Shown here piece by piece: positions 25,501-37,800 of a stretch of 48,865 bases of DNA; within the stretch, counting starts at the first letter, position 1, and the number at the start of each line of letters is the position of its first letter. The notes below the pieces were generated by a model that saw only the letters and a program-made list of their open reading frames with translations, searched no databases and was not told where the DNA came from. The position numbers and the translations under genes are program-made. Origin of the DNA: Plakobranchus ocellatus (taxonomy: Eukaryota > Mollusca > Gastropoda > Plakobranchidae); contig BLXT01000430.1 of NCBI GenBank assembly GCA_019648995.1, positions 1,182,064-1,230,928 of the forward strand, given 5' to 3'.

Positions 25501-28500
25501 ATTGCAACAAAAAATGTTTCCAAAAGGTAGATTCAGCTTGTAGACAGCAAATTCGAGAAAGCTATTACAAGTTGCCGGACACATCTTCACAGAGACTATA
25601 TATTTCCAACTGCATCAAGAGTTTTCAACCAAAAAGACGATATGCTGGCAGTTATAGTAGTCGACAAGTGACCTATGAATATTCAGTTACTGCAGACTTG
25701 GTCAGCATTTTTATCTGCAAACAAGCTCATGCTAGCATTTTAGGCATCAAAATAGCCAAAATTAACTATGTGTGTGACCTTATCAAGAAGCACAATTGTC
25801 CACCTGAGGATAAACTGGGAAAGCACCAAGGTCGACTTAATAAGCTATCAGAAGAAAAGAAACAAGAAGTTTTGGACTTTCTGCAAAGCATTCCAAAATA
25901 CCGCAGCCATTATACTTTGTGCCATAATCCTCACAGGCACTATTTATCACCTTCACTAACCCAGACCAAACTACACAAACTTTACGTTGAAAAATGTGCC
26001 TCTAAAGCGATCGAGCCTGTAAGTTCCAGAATGTTCTCAGAAATATATGTCACAGAGAGAAGAAAAAAAGGAAAACACCTGCAGTGTACAATCCCGAGGG
26101 GTGGTATAGCCTTGCAGAAAAAGCTAAGACCAACAATCCCTTTCAAGTTGTCCGTGTCCGTATGAGAAGAAAGGATTTCATTGATATCATACCAATGAAG
26201 CAACAACTGATATTCAGAAACACTGCCGCAGATGGGTCTAAGGTGAAGCTGCAGAAAGCCACTTGTATTAAAGTGAGCCAAGATAACCCTGGGTACTATT
26301 ATACTGCTTATAGCCACAATGTAGATGAAGCTTGGCGACAAGTACGCCTTGGAAGACCAGGAGTGCAGAAACCCGTCCAACCTCAAGCACTCTACAGGGG
26401 AAGAAGAGAAATCGCCCCTGCAAAGTTAAAGGATTTGAAAGCTCTGTGTGCTTTCATACCTGTACAGTTTAGAGAATTCTACACAAGTCTTCAAGCTGTA
26501 ACACCTTCCCCTCGCAAGCTGCGCAATGGTCCTATCTTGAAGAATACCCTCACAGTGTCCTCAGAAGATGAGCAAGACCTCAGCAATGAAATGTTTTCTT
26601 CTGATTCTGATTAAGTTTTGCCCAAAACTTTTTGCAATTTCATAGGCTGCACTTTAAGTAGTGTTAGAAAAAAGTTTCTCTTCACTAAATAAGAATAAAA
26701 AATTATTCATTTTTTTTATTTCAATCTTACTTGCATTAAATAATATTTGCCATTAAAAAAAATGAACTTGCGAAAATTCAGAATATTGTTTCACTGCATT
26801 TTAATATGGACATTAAAAGTATAATTATAGCTGAAAAACTGTATGTAATGATGATGATTCTACGAATTTGTTGATGAGGTCATCCACTTCTAGATGTTTA
26901 CAAATAATTCCATTGAAGGTTTGTTGTTCCTTAGCCAATTCTAAAGATTGATTTGCACACAAAAATTTTCTTAACAATAAATATGTGTTTTTTTAGTTCA
27001 ATTAATCATGTTTAATAATTCATAAAACTTTCTGGTTTTTTTCATTGTTTGTTAAGCGCTTAAATGTTGAGCTAAAGACTTCAGTTGCTTTGATTATGTG
27101 AGCACAAAACGATTGCTAATGCCTCTTTGTATTTGCCTTAGTCTCATGCATATAACCTGATAATCCACACATGTGTGGATTATCAGGTTCATGCATGGAA
27201 ACTCTGGAGAACTTGTTTGGTATCTTTTCATTTTTCTCATGTAGTATCTTTAAATCTTGATGTTTTGTGTTCAATTAATAACAGTAGCTAGCCATAGCAG
27301 TTACTTTCTTATTTTTTTCCTTTCTGGACAATTTTGATTAAACGTTTCCATGTTATCAAACTTGAACTTTGGATGTCATTTTCTCAGTTTAGTCTCAATG
27401 TGGGTTATCAGGTTCATGCATGGGGCCACAGAAATCACATAAAATCACATCTTCATCAAGATGAAACCACCAAAGCAAAAAGGTATGTCAACACAATGGT
27501 TTTGTATATAGCCAGTTCACAACAAGGTGATACCAAGCTTTTAGGCTTTTTGTCAGGCTATGGCGCCAGTGGCGGAGCTCAAACCCGCGATAGAAGAATC
27601 CCTGCAGCCCTCAGGTGGATTCGCTAACCACTGTACCACCGACACCCCCCAACACAATGACCAAGACAGATGCTCATTTTGTTTGATGAAAGGACAAGTG
27701 CTTTGTTAAGGGAGCAGAGCTGGAGGTGAATCCAGCCTTTCAATTTTGACTTGACCAGCGTATCTTACCACATGAAATCAAGTTATTATTAAATACTTCA
27801 TTGATGGATGACAAGGGCGTATCAAGTTCCATCCTTCACTGTACTTGCAAATTGAAAAAAATGAAAAGCAAGCAGCAAAAGAAATAGATAGCATAACAAC
27901 TAGAGTTTGGGTCGTCTATTTACAATGCCATTCATAAATGTCAAGAAAAGAAACAGCTTGTGTTGTTTTTATTGCCCAGCTTATGCAGTCACCATCGCAG
28001 CACTCATTGTACTAGGAATAAGGATTAAAATGACCCAGGTTGCAATCTGCAAGAACTTCCCATCTCAGCTTAACAATACAAGCCCTCCACTGAGTTCTGC
28101 TGCATGACCTTTCCAGAAGCTTGGAGATTCCACAGTAATGATGCTGTCCTTAACATAAAATTCCCCATAAACAGAGGGGAAAAGAAAAGCCAGTGCAGAG
28201 CAGATTCTCTATGGGCATAAAGGCAGGGATGCCAGTGGCCTCTGACAAAAAAACATGAAACTTGAATAGTAATAAAGAGATTACTCAAAGCTGTATTTAA
28301 AGTATAATTGACTTTTCAGTAATTAAAATAAGGCAATAAGTTGGAAATCCTATTAAAATACGAAAACTGGCATCCCTATAAAGAGTTAAAGGTGCATCAA
28401 TAAAGGGTTAAAGGTGCATCAAAAAAGTACAGCTGTAGCAAAGTAAAGAGCAGTATCATCTATAGACTTAACATTGACGATACTGCTCTTTAATTTGCTA

Positions 28501-31500
28501 CAGAAGAGTAGGCCTAAGGTACAGTGTAAATGTAAATTGAGGCTTGTTTTAAACCTAAATGAAAGATTATAGCGAAGTCCTGACTCACTTTGGCGCCAGC
28601 CTCTCAGTCACTGCTGCTATGGATGACACAAAAGACACAAGTTGGGAGGTGATGACTCTCAAGTGCTGGCTCTCTTGTTTCAGCCTCATCACATCCTGGA
28701 GTTGGGCTGTGAAGCCAGGCGAGAAAATGTCAGGTTTAAGCAATGCTTCATTCATAATGCTGCCACAGTGTACATACCCTAAAGAATTGTTATTCTCTCA
28801 AGAGAATCTTCATTTAATCCATTTCCTTTGAGATATGAGTCTCCAAGATTACACTCTGAGGCTGTTTGAGAAAACATGCAGAAGACCCACTGCTCGTTTC
28901 TTATTTTTTGGGGCTCTCTCACAGTTTCCTTGGAGTCATTTTCGCTCCGATTCAACTATCTTTCCCCACAGCCAAACAGAACATGGGAGCAGCCTTCCAT
29001 TGATTTTCCTCACAGGCAACACTCAACAGTTTTTCACCACTTTCTCCTTGTACCACAAAATATCACAGCTGCACAGTTAAGCATTTGTTAACATAATATT
29101 CTCTTTCTTAAAATCACCCACTTTACTTCCATATTATTGTGAAACATTGCAAAAATTTGAAAATGCCAGTGAATTACCTCACAATTTGGTAATTATAATA
29201 TATTATACGAAAAAAAAAATAAATTTATGTAATTAATATCTGCTAAATCCATTTTTGTCCTATGCAATCCTTTAAATTTTGTTTTCTTTTGTATCGATAC
29301 ATTTTCGCATATTAACCTACCTTGATACAAATCTTGTTCATTTACTATTCTTTCTAAGCTTTCTTCCCAATGCTGAGGAAAAGCAGGTAAAAAAATCATA
29401 TGTAAAAACAAAAATTAACAAGAAAAGAAAATTATCACATACTATTTCTTTCAAAATTAAAGTATGAAAAAAAAGCAGTCAGCCTCAACAATGTACTGGC
29501 ATGATGTATTTTAAACATAACTATCATTATTTTTCTTGCAGACTCCCTTGCCCAAATCCAAAGAGGGAAAACTAAGAACTGATTGATAATCATGATGAAA
29601 ACAAATTTTACTCAAATCTTACAGAGTCAATTCTAGAGAAAAATTACCTCATGATTTTAAGAAAAAAAAAGGAGAATAATAGACCAACTCACTAGTACGT
29701 GACTGGTCTTCAGAGGCATCAATTTGCATGAGGCAAGCACAACCAACAATGATACAATAGAAAAAAATTCTCAGGAAACGCAAAGGCATTTTGAACTTTC
29801 TAAATCAATGCACCGTCCTAATTATGCCTTAAGTGAACTTTGTAACGTATGAAAGCGATGAATCTATTTTGAGTCACTGCCAGGATAAAAGGTTTAAACT
29901 GTTTTTAAAATCTGATTTCATTCCTTTAATGGAAAGACAGCTTATAACTCACATTTCAATAACATAATCCTTATTTTTTTTTGTCCCTTTCACTTTTCTT
30001 TGCTTCCAGCCTATTGTTGTTCATCGAGGAATTTTTGTAGATTTGTACCCCCTTATCATATCCTTTTTTGTTTAAACACATAATCATTAGAGAAATCTAG
30101 GCATACTAATGATCCATATCTACATACAATTATTTAAATAAGTTCTTCCTTTTAACTGCACACATAAATTTTCAACAAAAAAAAAATGTGCAGTAGTTAG
30201 TCAAGAGAGGGGTGATAGGTTCAATTCTATTTTACGCTCTGTCCTGAATGAACGGGGAGCAGTAGCTCATCTGGTAGGGCAGTTGGCTACTAAGTCAGAG
30301 GTCCACCGAGGTTTGAATCCCAGTCCAAGCCAAGTCAATTTTTTATTGCTCCTCTGTGTTCACCCAGCACTAAGTGGGTAGCTAGGTTTCTTAAGACTTG
30401 GCGAAAGTAAAGGCGGCAAGGAAAGCAATGGCAAACTACCTCACAATGCCGCATGCCAAGAATAATCAGGACCCTACTCCAGGTTCCCTGATGTTTCGAC
30501 TAAGCCTGGGACCGACTTTACTTTTACTTTACCTGAATGAGTATAATACCAAATGAGTAGGCAGGTCATCTAAGAATCAGCAGGGAAAGAAATGGCATAC
30601 TATATCAAGAAGCAAGACTTTCTGACTGGTAACCCTAAGCTAAGACTCATTTTGTTATTCCCAGAACCCATAGAAATGTTAAGCAAAAATTTTTACTATA
30701 TCTTGCAGCTACACCTTTCTCACCCACCTTTTCCAAAAGGGGCAGTTTATTTTCCAATGTGTTGTAGTGTTTGTCCAGGACGGATTGAATATCTTCGATT
30801 TTGACGCCAAGTTCTAACACTTCATCTTTCTTGGCCAAACATCGACGCATTGTGAGGTCACGCTGCAGTTCCTGGCACTGAGACTTCATCTGCTCAAATC
30901 GATGTAGCAGATCCTGCGAATAGGAATACACATTACACAATTGTAGGTGGGAATTGCTCTTGAACAAAAACTACACAAATACTCACATAGTTCTGTACAT
31001 AAGATTCTTGCTTTTACTTGATTGTTAATCAAATGATGTTTTGTTAAACAGGTGGATTTGACCAAAGGGGAAAAATGGCTCTTGTATTTTTTTTTTACCT
31101 TTTGCTTTGTGCAATCATCATACACCATAGGTTACTGTTCTAAAGGAAAGTGGATGAAATCTGATTCAGAGATACTTTGTTTGAGAAAAAAAAAACGGAA
31201 AGAAAGAGAGAGCAAGAGAGAAATAGTGTTGATTAAACTACCGCAGCTAAGCATACATTACTTCAGACCATGTTGAGATCCAATAAATAATTCTGCATTA
31301 CTCATAAAAAATACAGAGACAAAACGACACTAAAATGCCTTCGTCATAAGAATTTCCATATCGTGCAAAATTAAAGCATCTTCTTTAATTTAATAGCAAA
31401 TGTGACTTCAGTCCTTAGTCAAAAGTTTGAAAAGATTGTCAGATTAACTCACAACATAAAGTGTGTGCCAACCACCCTAAGCCCTGCGTCTTTCTTTTTA

Positions 31501-34500
31501 AATTGACCAGGACTGGTTAGTTAGGTCAGGAGAATTTAGAAGCAGTTTGATATTTAAGCACAATGAAACCACACTTCCTGTATTAAAAGTTCAGTATTAA
31601 AATCTTGTATGTGCAGCATGTGTGACATAGATAGTGTAGAAGCATATCCCACCATACCAGCCTATAGTGGACAAACCTTTCACCAAAGGTATAGACTATT
31701 AATAGCATACAAGCTCACTATTACATAGAGCACAAAATGGTTTTAACCCATACCATGGAGACTTTCTATTTATAAATTTCAACACTTTTTGCAGGATGTA
31801 GTTATAAGCCTAGAAGGGAAATACTGCTGGATGGTGCTAGGCCAAAAGGCAATGCAAGTGAAGGCTCTTATGCACTGCCACAGTAAAACTCCCACCAAAG
31901 CTTAACAGGCCTCAGAGGTTTCAAAATTTTTAATAACTCAAAGAGTGCTTTTCTTGTTTCTATTTTGATGTTACAATGACAGGCTTTTGCTTCATAATTC
32001 CAAAATTGCAGCAAAACTTTTTGTTTCCTGAAAGTACTTCTCTTTAGAAACAAAAACTCCAAAATTCAAAAACAAAAGTTTTTTATGCACAAATGATGTG
32101 CATGATTTGAATAAACATTTACTCCATGAAATATAGAGCAAATTATGCTCAGTAAGTTTTTTGTTGTGATGCAATCATTGCTAAGAGTTAAGAACTCAAC
32201 AAACATTTAAACCATTTTCTTCTCAATATTGAAAAAAAAAAACCACATTGAATTTCGCATGTTTACTTGCAATTAATGTGTATATGCTAGCATAAAATGT
32301 TATGTTCAGAAAAATGAAAATTACTACAGGATAAAAGGATAAAATGCCAATACATACTCTGTGAGCATTTTCAAATTCACGGCAATGCTCAGCAAACTGG
32401 CCTTTGGCATCAATAAACTTGACCTTTGCTCCGTTCAGGCCATTAGAACGTCTGCTATGTGTAGGTGTTATTTTGAAGGTCACAGGACTGCCTGGGCAGG
32501 AGGTGCCTGTGCTCACTGCCGAAACTCTGAAATCAAAGTAAAGACTTTGAAAACTCATTCCAGCTGTCATTTATTTACCTACTCAAATTTATTATGGCTT
32601 TCGAAGTGTGGAACAACGACTGAACTTGAAAAGTTTGGCAAAATTTTAAAAAAAGGATAAAAGCATAAAAAAGGGAGAAATGAGAAAATGCATTGGAACA
32701 CATTTTAAGTACAAATTATCCCATAGACTATTGAGTACAGTGAAAAGATGCATTATCCTTACTGATGTTCTGGATAGATTAGGCCATTTGCAAACATTTG
32801 AGTACCAACACAACTAAAATGCAGATGTCAAGTGTTCTACAACCAAAATGAATCCTGCCAAGATATGTGAAAAGCCTGACTTAATCTCTTGGTCGGTGCA
32901 TAATCAACAATAGTGAAATATTTATCCGAAAACCTTTTTTTTAAAACATGAATAGGAATTATGCCAACAATCTGCAGAGCATATATCTGAGTTGTATTTC
33001 GCAAATATTCCTTGGCGGAAAATATTCTGCCGTCACTAGGAGTGTAGTGTTGTCCCTAGGCTCAACACTAGACTATCCATACTGCATTTCACTTGGTAAT
33101 GTCAGTGCTGACACGCAGCAATGAAAAATTCAATTCAGAATAAATCTTACTGATTTCTTACAAACATAAGGAAATTTTGGGTGCGGTACAATTATGGCCA
33201 CTAAAACACAAAAATTACTGAACTCTACATTCATACTTGATCTCCAACTCACCCACTGGCTGCACAGGCTGATGTGGTAAGGGTCGGTCTCTGAATAGGA
33301 ACGTACAGCAGAGGCTCAATACTCCTAGATGAAAGGATAGGAAGAGATTGTTTTAAAATGAGATCTTAGGAAACTTAAAAAAACCAATGTCCATGCAAGA
33401 ATCTTTAAAAGTTCACAAAGAAACTGAGGATTACTCAGAAAAAAAAAATTAAATAAAAATCTTTGCACTTTTCTCACATGTGTTCACTGCCTACATACTT
33501 TTTAATGCCATCATTTCATATGCCTCGAGCCCAGCTATGGTGAGCTGAATTTTGCAAATATCATTTGATAGAGAAACAGCCTTTAAAAGGATTTTTTTTC
33601 CAAATAATTTTGAAAAAATTATTATCTTGGCATTTGTGATGGATCTTTTTTCCGTTATAATGTTCATTCAAGAAAAATTGGATGAGCTTAATCTCTGGAA
33701 TCAACCTACTTGTAATATTCACTCTTGAAACCTGAATCAATCTGCCCACTCAAAGTAGCGTGTAAGGGATGCTGCTTCTGGACAATTGACTTTAGGCGGT
33801 CCATTAAAACCTGCACAGGAGAGGAGAAAAAAACAAGAACCTAAGGAATTCATGCCATGAAAAGATGCCGACTTTGCACCAGCACTATTAAATAACGAAA
33901 CAAACAGAAGTAAAGGTGTATGAAATATAACAAATTTAAGTGCGATATGATGATAACTTAGAAGTTCTATGTGATGCAAATCACTGATTGTATTGCTTTT
34001 GAAGGTTTTTTATTATGTACCTACATATATATCCAGACCTGCCAACCCCAAATTGTTCTCACAGGAATAGTCACCTCTACTCACAGGAATTTAGAGAGTC
34101 TCACAGTAATGTGCCAGTATAATTCAATGCGCATGGATTAACCGTACTACACCATACTTATATACTCGACCATAGACATTCCATAACATTAAACTATAAT
34201 ATCAGGGGATAATTAATGAATTTTCGACTCTAAAAGATGCAAGAAAGTATCTCCCTACTCACTGCCATTAGTCTAATAATATCACCATTTATCAAGCCTT
34301 AAAGACCTGCAGACTTAGGGCCTGGATGATGAATATTTTTTTAAGGTGCACTACAGTGTATAAAACTTAAAATCTAGCTCACAGAATAAAAGGTTACATG
34401 AAAAATGAAATTTTATGTGAGACAGGTCTACAGAATCTCAGTAAGGCTCAATAAAATTATGACCCATTGTGTATTAAAAAAAAGAAAACATTGAGTTTTC

Positions 34501-34715
34501 CTTTGCTCTATTTGAAATTACAAAGATCTACGCAAGTCAGATCTACCTACAATGTGCTCAACTCTATGTAGGCTTAAGCCTAGACTAAAGCCTAAATTAG
34601 ATCTCTAGGGCCATTATCAAATTTTGATTATACATCAAGGAACAAAATTAAGAGTTTAGCAAAATTACAAATAGCGCTGGATCTTGATATTGCCTAGAAA
34701 GAGAGAGAGAGAAAG

Positions 34716-34747
<32 letters not shown>

Positions 34748-34820
34748 AAGAAAGAGTGAGAATTACTAAAAGTGAAAGACACTCAAAGAGTGATAAAAGG
34801 AGCAACAAAGAGACAGAGAG

Positions 34821-34884
<64 letters not shown>

Positions 34885-37800
34885 GACAAAAAAACCATCA
34901 AAATATTGCCTAAGAAAAAAAAAATCCACATCGACGCTAACAACTAAAGAGGAGGAAAATAACATTTTTAAAACTGAGTAATTAAGATGAGACTGAGGCA
35001 GAGAGAGCGAGAGAGAGTTTTGATTGGATGATAAGGTGTCTAGCCTCCAGTGCATCAGATCTTGTTATCACTCGATGTGCAGATCTTGTTATCACTCGAT
35101 GTGCAGATCTAATAGGATTTTTCAAAGTAGATCTAGAACAAAACATCTTGGCTATTATTTATAAGATACATGTATTATGAAAAATGCGGTATTAAGTTAG
35201 TTTTTTTGTAAATGACAGGCAACCAATCTAAACTCTCTCTCTCTCTCTCTATCAGTCTCATCTTAATTTACTCAGTTTTCAAAATGTTATTTTCCTCTTG
35301 TATGCACATCACCATTCATGTAGTGTTAAAACTAGACATAGCCGGCATCTCAAATTACTTTGATGTGGGGCTGACAGGAAGGTCGGGCTGCAACTCCCAA
35401 AAACCAACCCTTGATTTCTTTGATCTATTGCCGACATGGAAGGCTAGTTATCACTCTAGGCCTACTACGTCCTGCACAATGTTGACTTAAAAATTATTAT
35501 TATCATTGCTTACTTTGTTTGTCTATCAGTGCATAATGCAAGTGTTTCATGCTTTTGTTTGATTAATTAATAAATAATTGGGGGGGGGGGGGGGGGGGCA
35601 AGAATGTTTTTTAGATGTCATGACTGTGAATTAATATAATGATTAATATGGCGCAGCCTTAATTCTTGGTTACCTTGCCGCCAGCGCCGAAGGTCTATTG
35701 AATTACAGAAAGAACCCCTTTCCCTCCCTCCCCCTCCCCAAACAAAAAAAAATTGCGGGATAGATCTCGATGCTTTACTTGATCCAGGGACACTTTGCAA
35801 GCCTGGTATAAGATCAAAGAAACTACACCGGTCTACTTCGCGGACAATTTTTTAAAAATCGATGATCATCGATACCGCATTTTTGTATTATGTGAATGGA
35901 AAGAAATTCGCACGAAATAAAACCAAAGCGCACGCGCTTAGTTAAACAGCTAAAGTGTACAATTTTCTCCTTTGACGAGATGAATTACACCTAAAGTATA
36001 ATGTTGGCATGCCTGCATATCAATAACACAGAAGCTGCTCGGTCTCTTCACACAGAATGTTGAATAAACGTTATGGACCGCAATTTAGATATTTAGGTTA
36101 TATCGATAGTAATTTTAAAAAGTTTAATGCTATTTAAATAGGTAAAGAGTATACGTTCATTGATATCGGACGGGTCCAAAGGATAAAACAAGATATTTTT
36201 TTCCTTTCCATCGTCTGTCGGACAACTGAACGGGATTTTAGCAGGGCAGCCCGGAAAACGGAATATGTAGGCGTTCACTGGAATTTTTCCCGGCGAAAAC
36301 GGAAAGTTGGCAGGTCTGTATATCAAATTAGTTTCCATTCATTTCATATGACAAATCCTGGATGAAACTCTGATGTTATCATTATAAACATATCGTACAT
36401 AAATTGTGTACAAGGGGGAGCAGTGGTTTATCTGGTAGGGCAGTTGGCTACCAAGCAGAGGTGCCAGATTCAAATCCCAGTCTGGGCCAAATCAATTTTT
36501 CATTGCTCCCCTGTGTCCACACAGCACTAAAATGGGTAGCTAGGTCTCTTAAGACCCAGCGAAAGTAAAGGCAGTGAGGAAAGCAATGGCAAACTACCTC
36601 ATAGTGGTGTATGCCAAGAACAGTCAGGACCCTACTCCTGGTTGCCCGATGCTCGGATGTGGGTCCCACACTTTACTTTTTTACATAAATTGTCTGTCAC
36701 ATATCCAAAGCAGAGGAAGGTCTATAAAAGAAGACAGAGAGGCAAGCAACAAAAAAAGTGTGTGTGTGTATGTATGTGTTTCCTTACATATGATAGATCC
36801 AGAAACTCAAACTTATTGGCCGAGCCAGAGAAGGCACTTGAGATGACCAAATGAGTGTGGAGGGTGGGCATCAGGGCTAGCAGAGCCTTCAGCTGTGACC
36901 GGAACGTTTTTTCTTTCTCTGTGTACTGGCTGGAGAGAGAAAGCACTGTGTCACTTAAAACGCCACATCCATATTTAATGCTTTAAAAGGTGAAAACTGT
37001 TTACAAGTTGTGTAGGCTATGTGAACAAGATTTTAAAGTTATAAATAAAGGAAAGCAATGAAAAAAGATTTATGACTTTTTCACAATAGGTGCAAGTGTG
37101 CTTGCAGTTGGAAATTTCTATTCAAGATTTACTGGCTGGAAGCCTGATATTTTGCCACACAAAAAAAAATAAATAAATAAAATAAAAAACACACAAAAAG
37201 GAAATCAGGATAAAACCCTGACTTTGGTATCTCTGTCATAATAAATTAACTGTTGATAAGGAATCTAATACCTGTCCACTTTCTGCAGCAGAATGATCTT
37301 TGTCTCGTCCAGCCTTTTGATGAGCTCAGTGTGGAGCTCTTGAATAGAGTCACGCTCTTTGTCAGCGTTGTTCTTTATCTCCTCCACCAAACCGCGGAAC
37401 AACAGGATACCCTCTCGCACAGAGTTCTGGAGCTCTCGGAAAGCCTGTACACAAAACCGAAAATGTGAGCCATTTATGACCATCTACCACACAAAAGACA
37501 AGAGTTTCTGTGACAAAATTTGCATGCTCTAGTGGAAATCTGATATTCATTGCTCTGGAAAACTTGCATGTTAGCAGCCAAGACAATTCCTAAGTTCTTA
37601 TGATTCTTTCTTCCCTGAGACCTAAATAAATGGTCTGAAAATATTAATTTTGTTTCAAATGCTCTCTTTGCTGCTTTCACTCAGTGGATACTAGTCATTA
37701 AGAGCAAAATAGTTCTCTCAGGATCAGCAAAAGCTAGATATGCAATTTTTTATTAAAGTTAATATATCACATTTAATATATCTTTATTATTTCATATGCT

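Larger units (their letters stand above)
24041..27430 (+). mobile_element. DNA transposon with perfect 34-bp TIRs in RNF207 intron 13
   Basis: The left end 24041-24074 begins TGTGGCCCCATGCATGAACC and its exact reverse complement is 27397-27430; all 34 positions match. GAAATC flanks both sides. Inside is one plus-strand gene (24301-26614). The motif CCATGCATGAACCTGATA also occurs near both ends in extra copies (24217, 24268, 27145 and its inverse to 27195). Perfect terminal repeats and an intact target duplication suggest recent insertion. A 6-bp duplication is known for IS3EU-type elements among others, so that is a tentative thought only. The catalytic domain seems to be missing, so this copy is probably an internally deleted, nonautonomous one. 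It lies opposite to the RNF207 transcript. Confidence 0.88.
34034..36318. mobile_element. Candidate DNA transposon with CAGACCTGCCAAC ends
   Basis: CAGACCTGCCAAC at 34034-34046 is inverted exactly at 36306-36318, and TATATC flanks both (34028-34033, 36319-36324). There is no transposase frame, so it would be a nonautonomous element of about 2285 bp. CAG-type ends recall hAT elements, but those make 8-bp duplications and only six bases match here in an AT-rich context, so the class is unsure. Confidence 0.55.
33811..36787 (-). other. RNF207 intron 7, filled with mobile and repeat DNA
   Basis: It holds a TIR-bounded 2.3-kb element (34034-36318), a SINE (36408-36681), microsatellites and a long hairpin. 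I see no host gene inside it. Confidence 0.7.

Noticed and set aside
28559-28831. 90-codon plus-strand frame
   Set aside because: Shadow of RNF207 exon 13, which lies on the minus strand at 28589-28706.
34665-35055. Ser/Leu- and Arg/Glu-repeat frames
   Set aside because: Translations of the GA and TA microsatellites.
35858-35873. 16-bp palindrome ATCGATGATCATCGAT
   Set aside because: Short enough to arise by chance and without partner motifs nearby.
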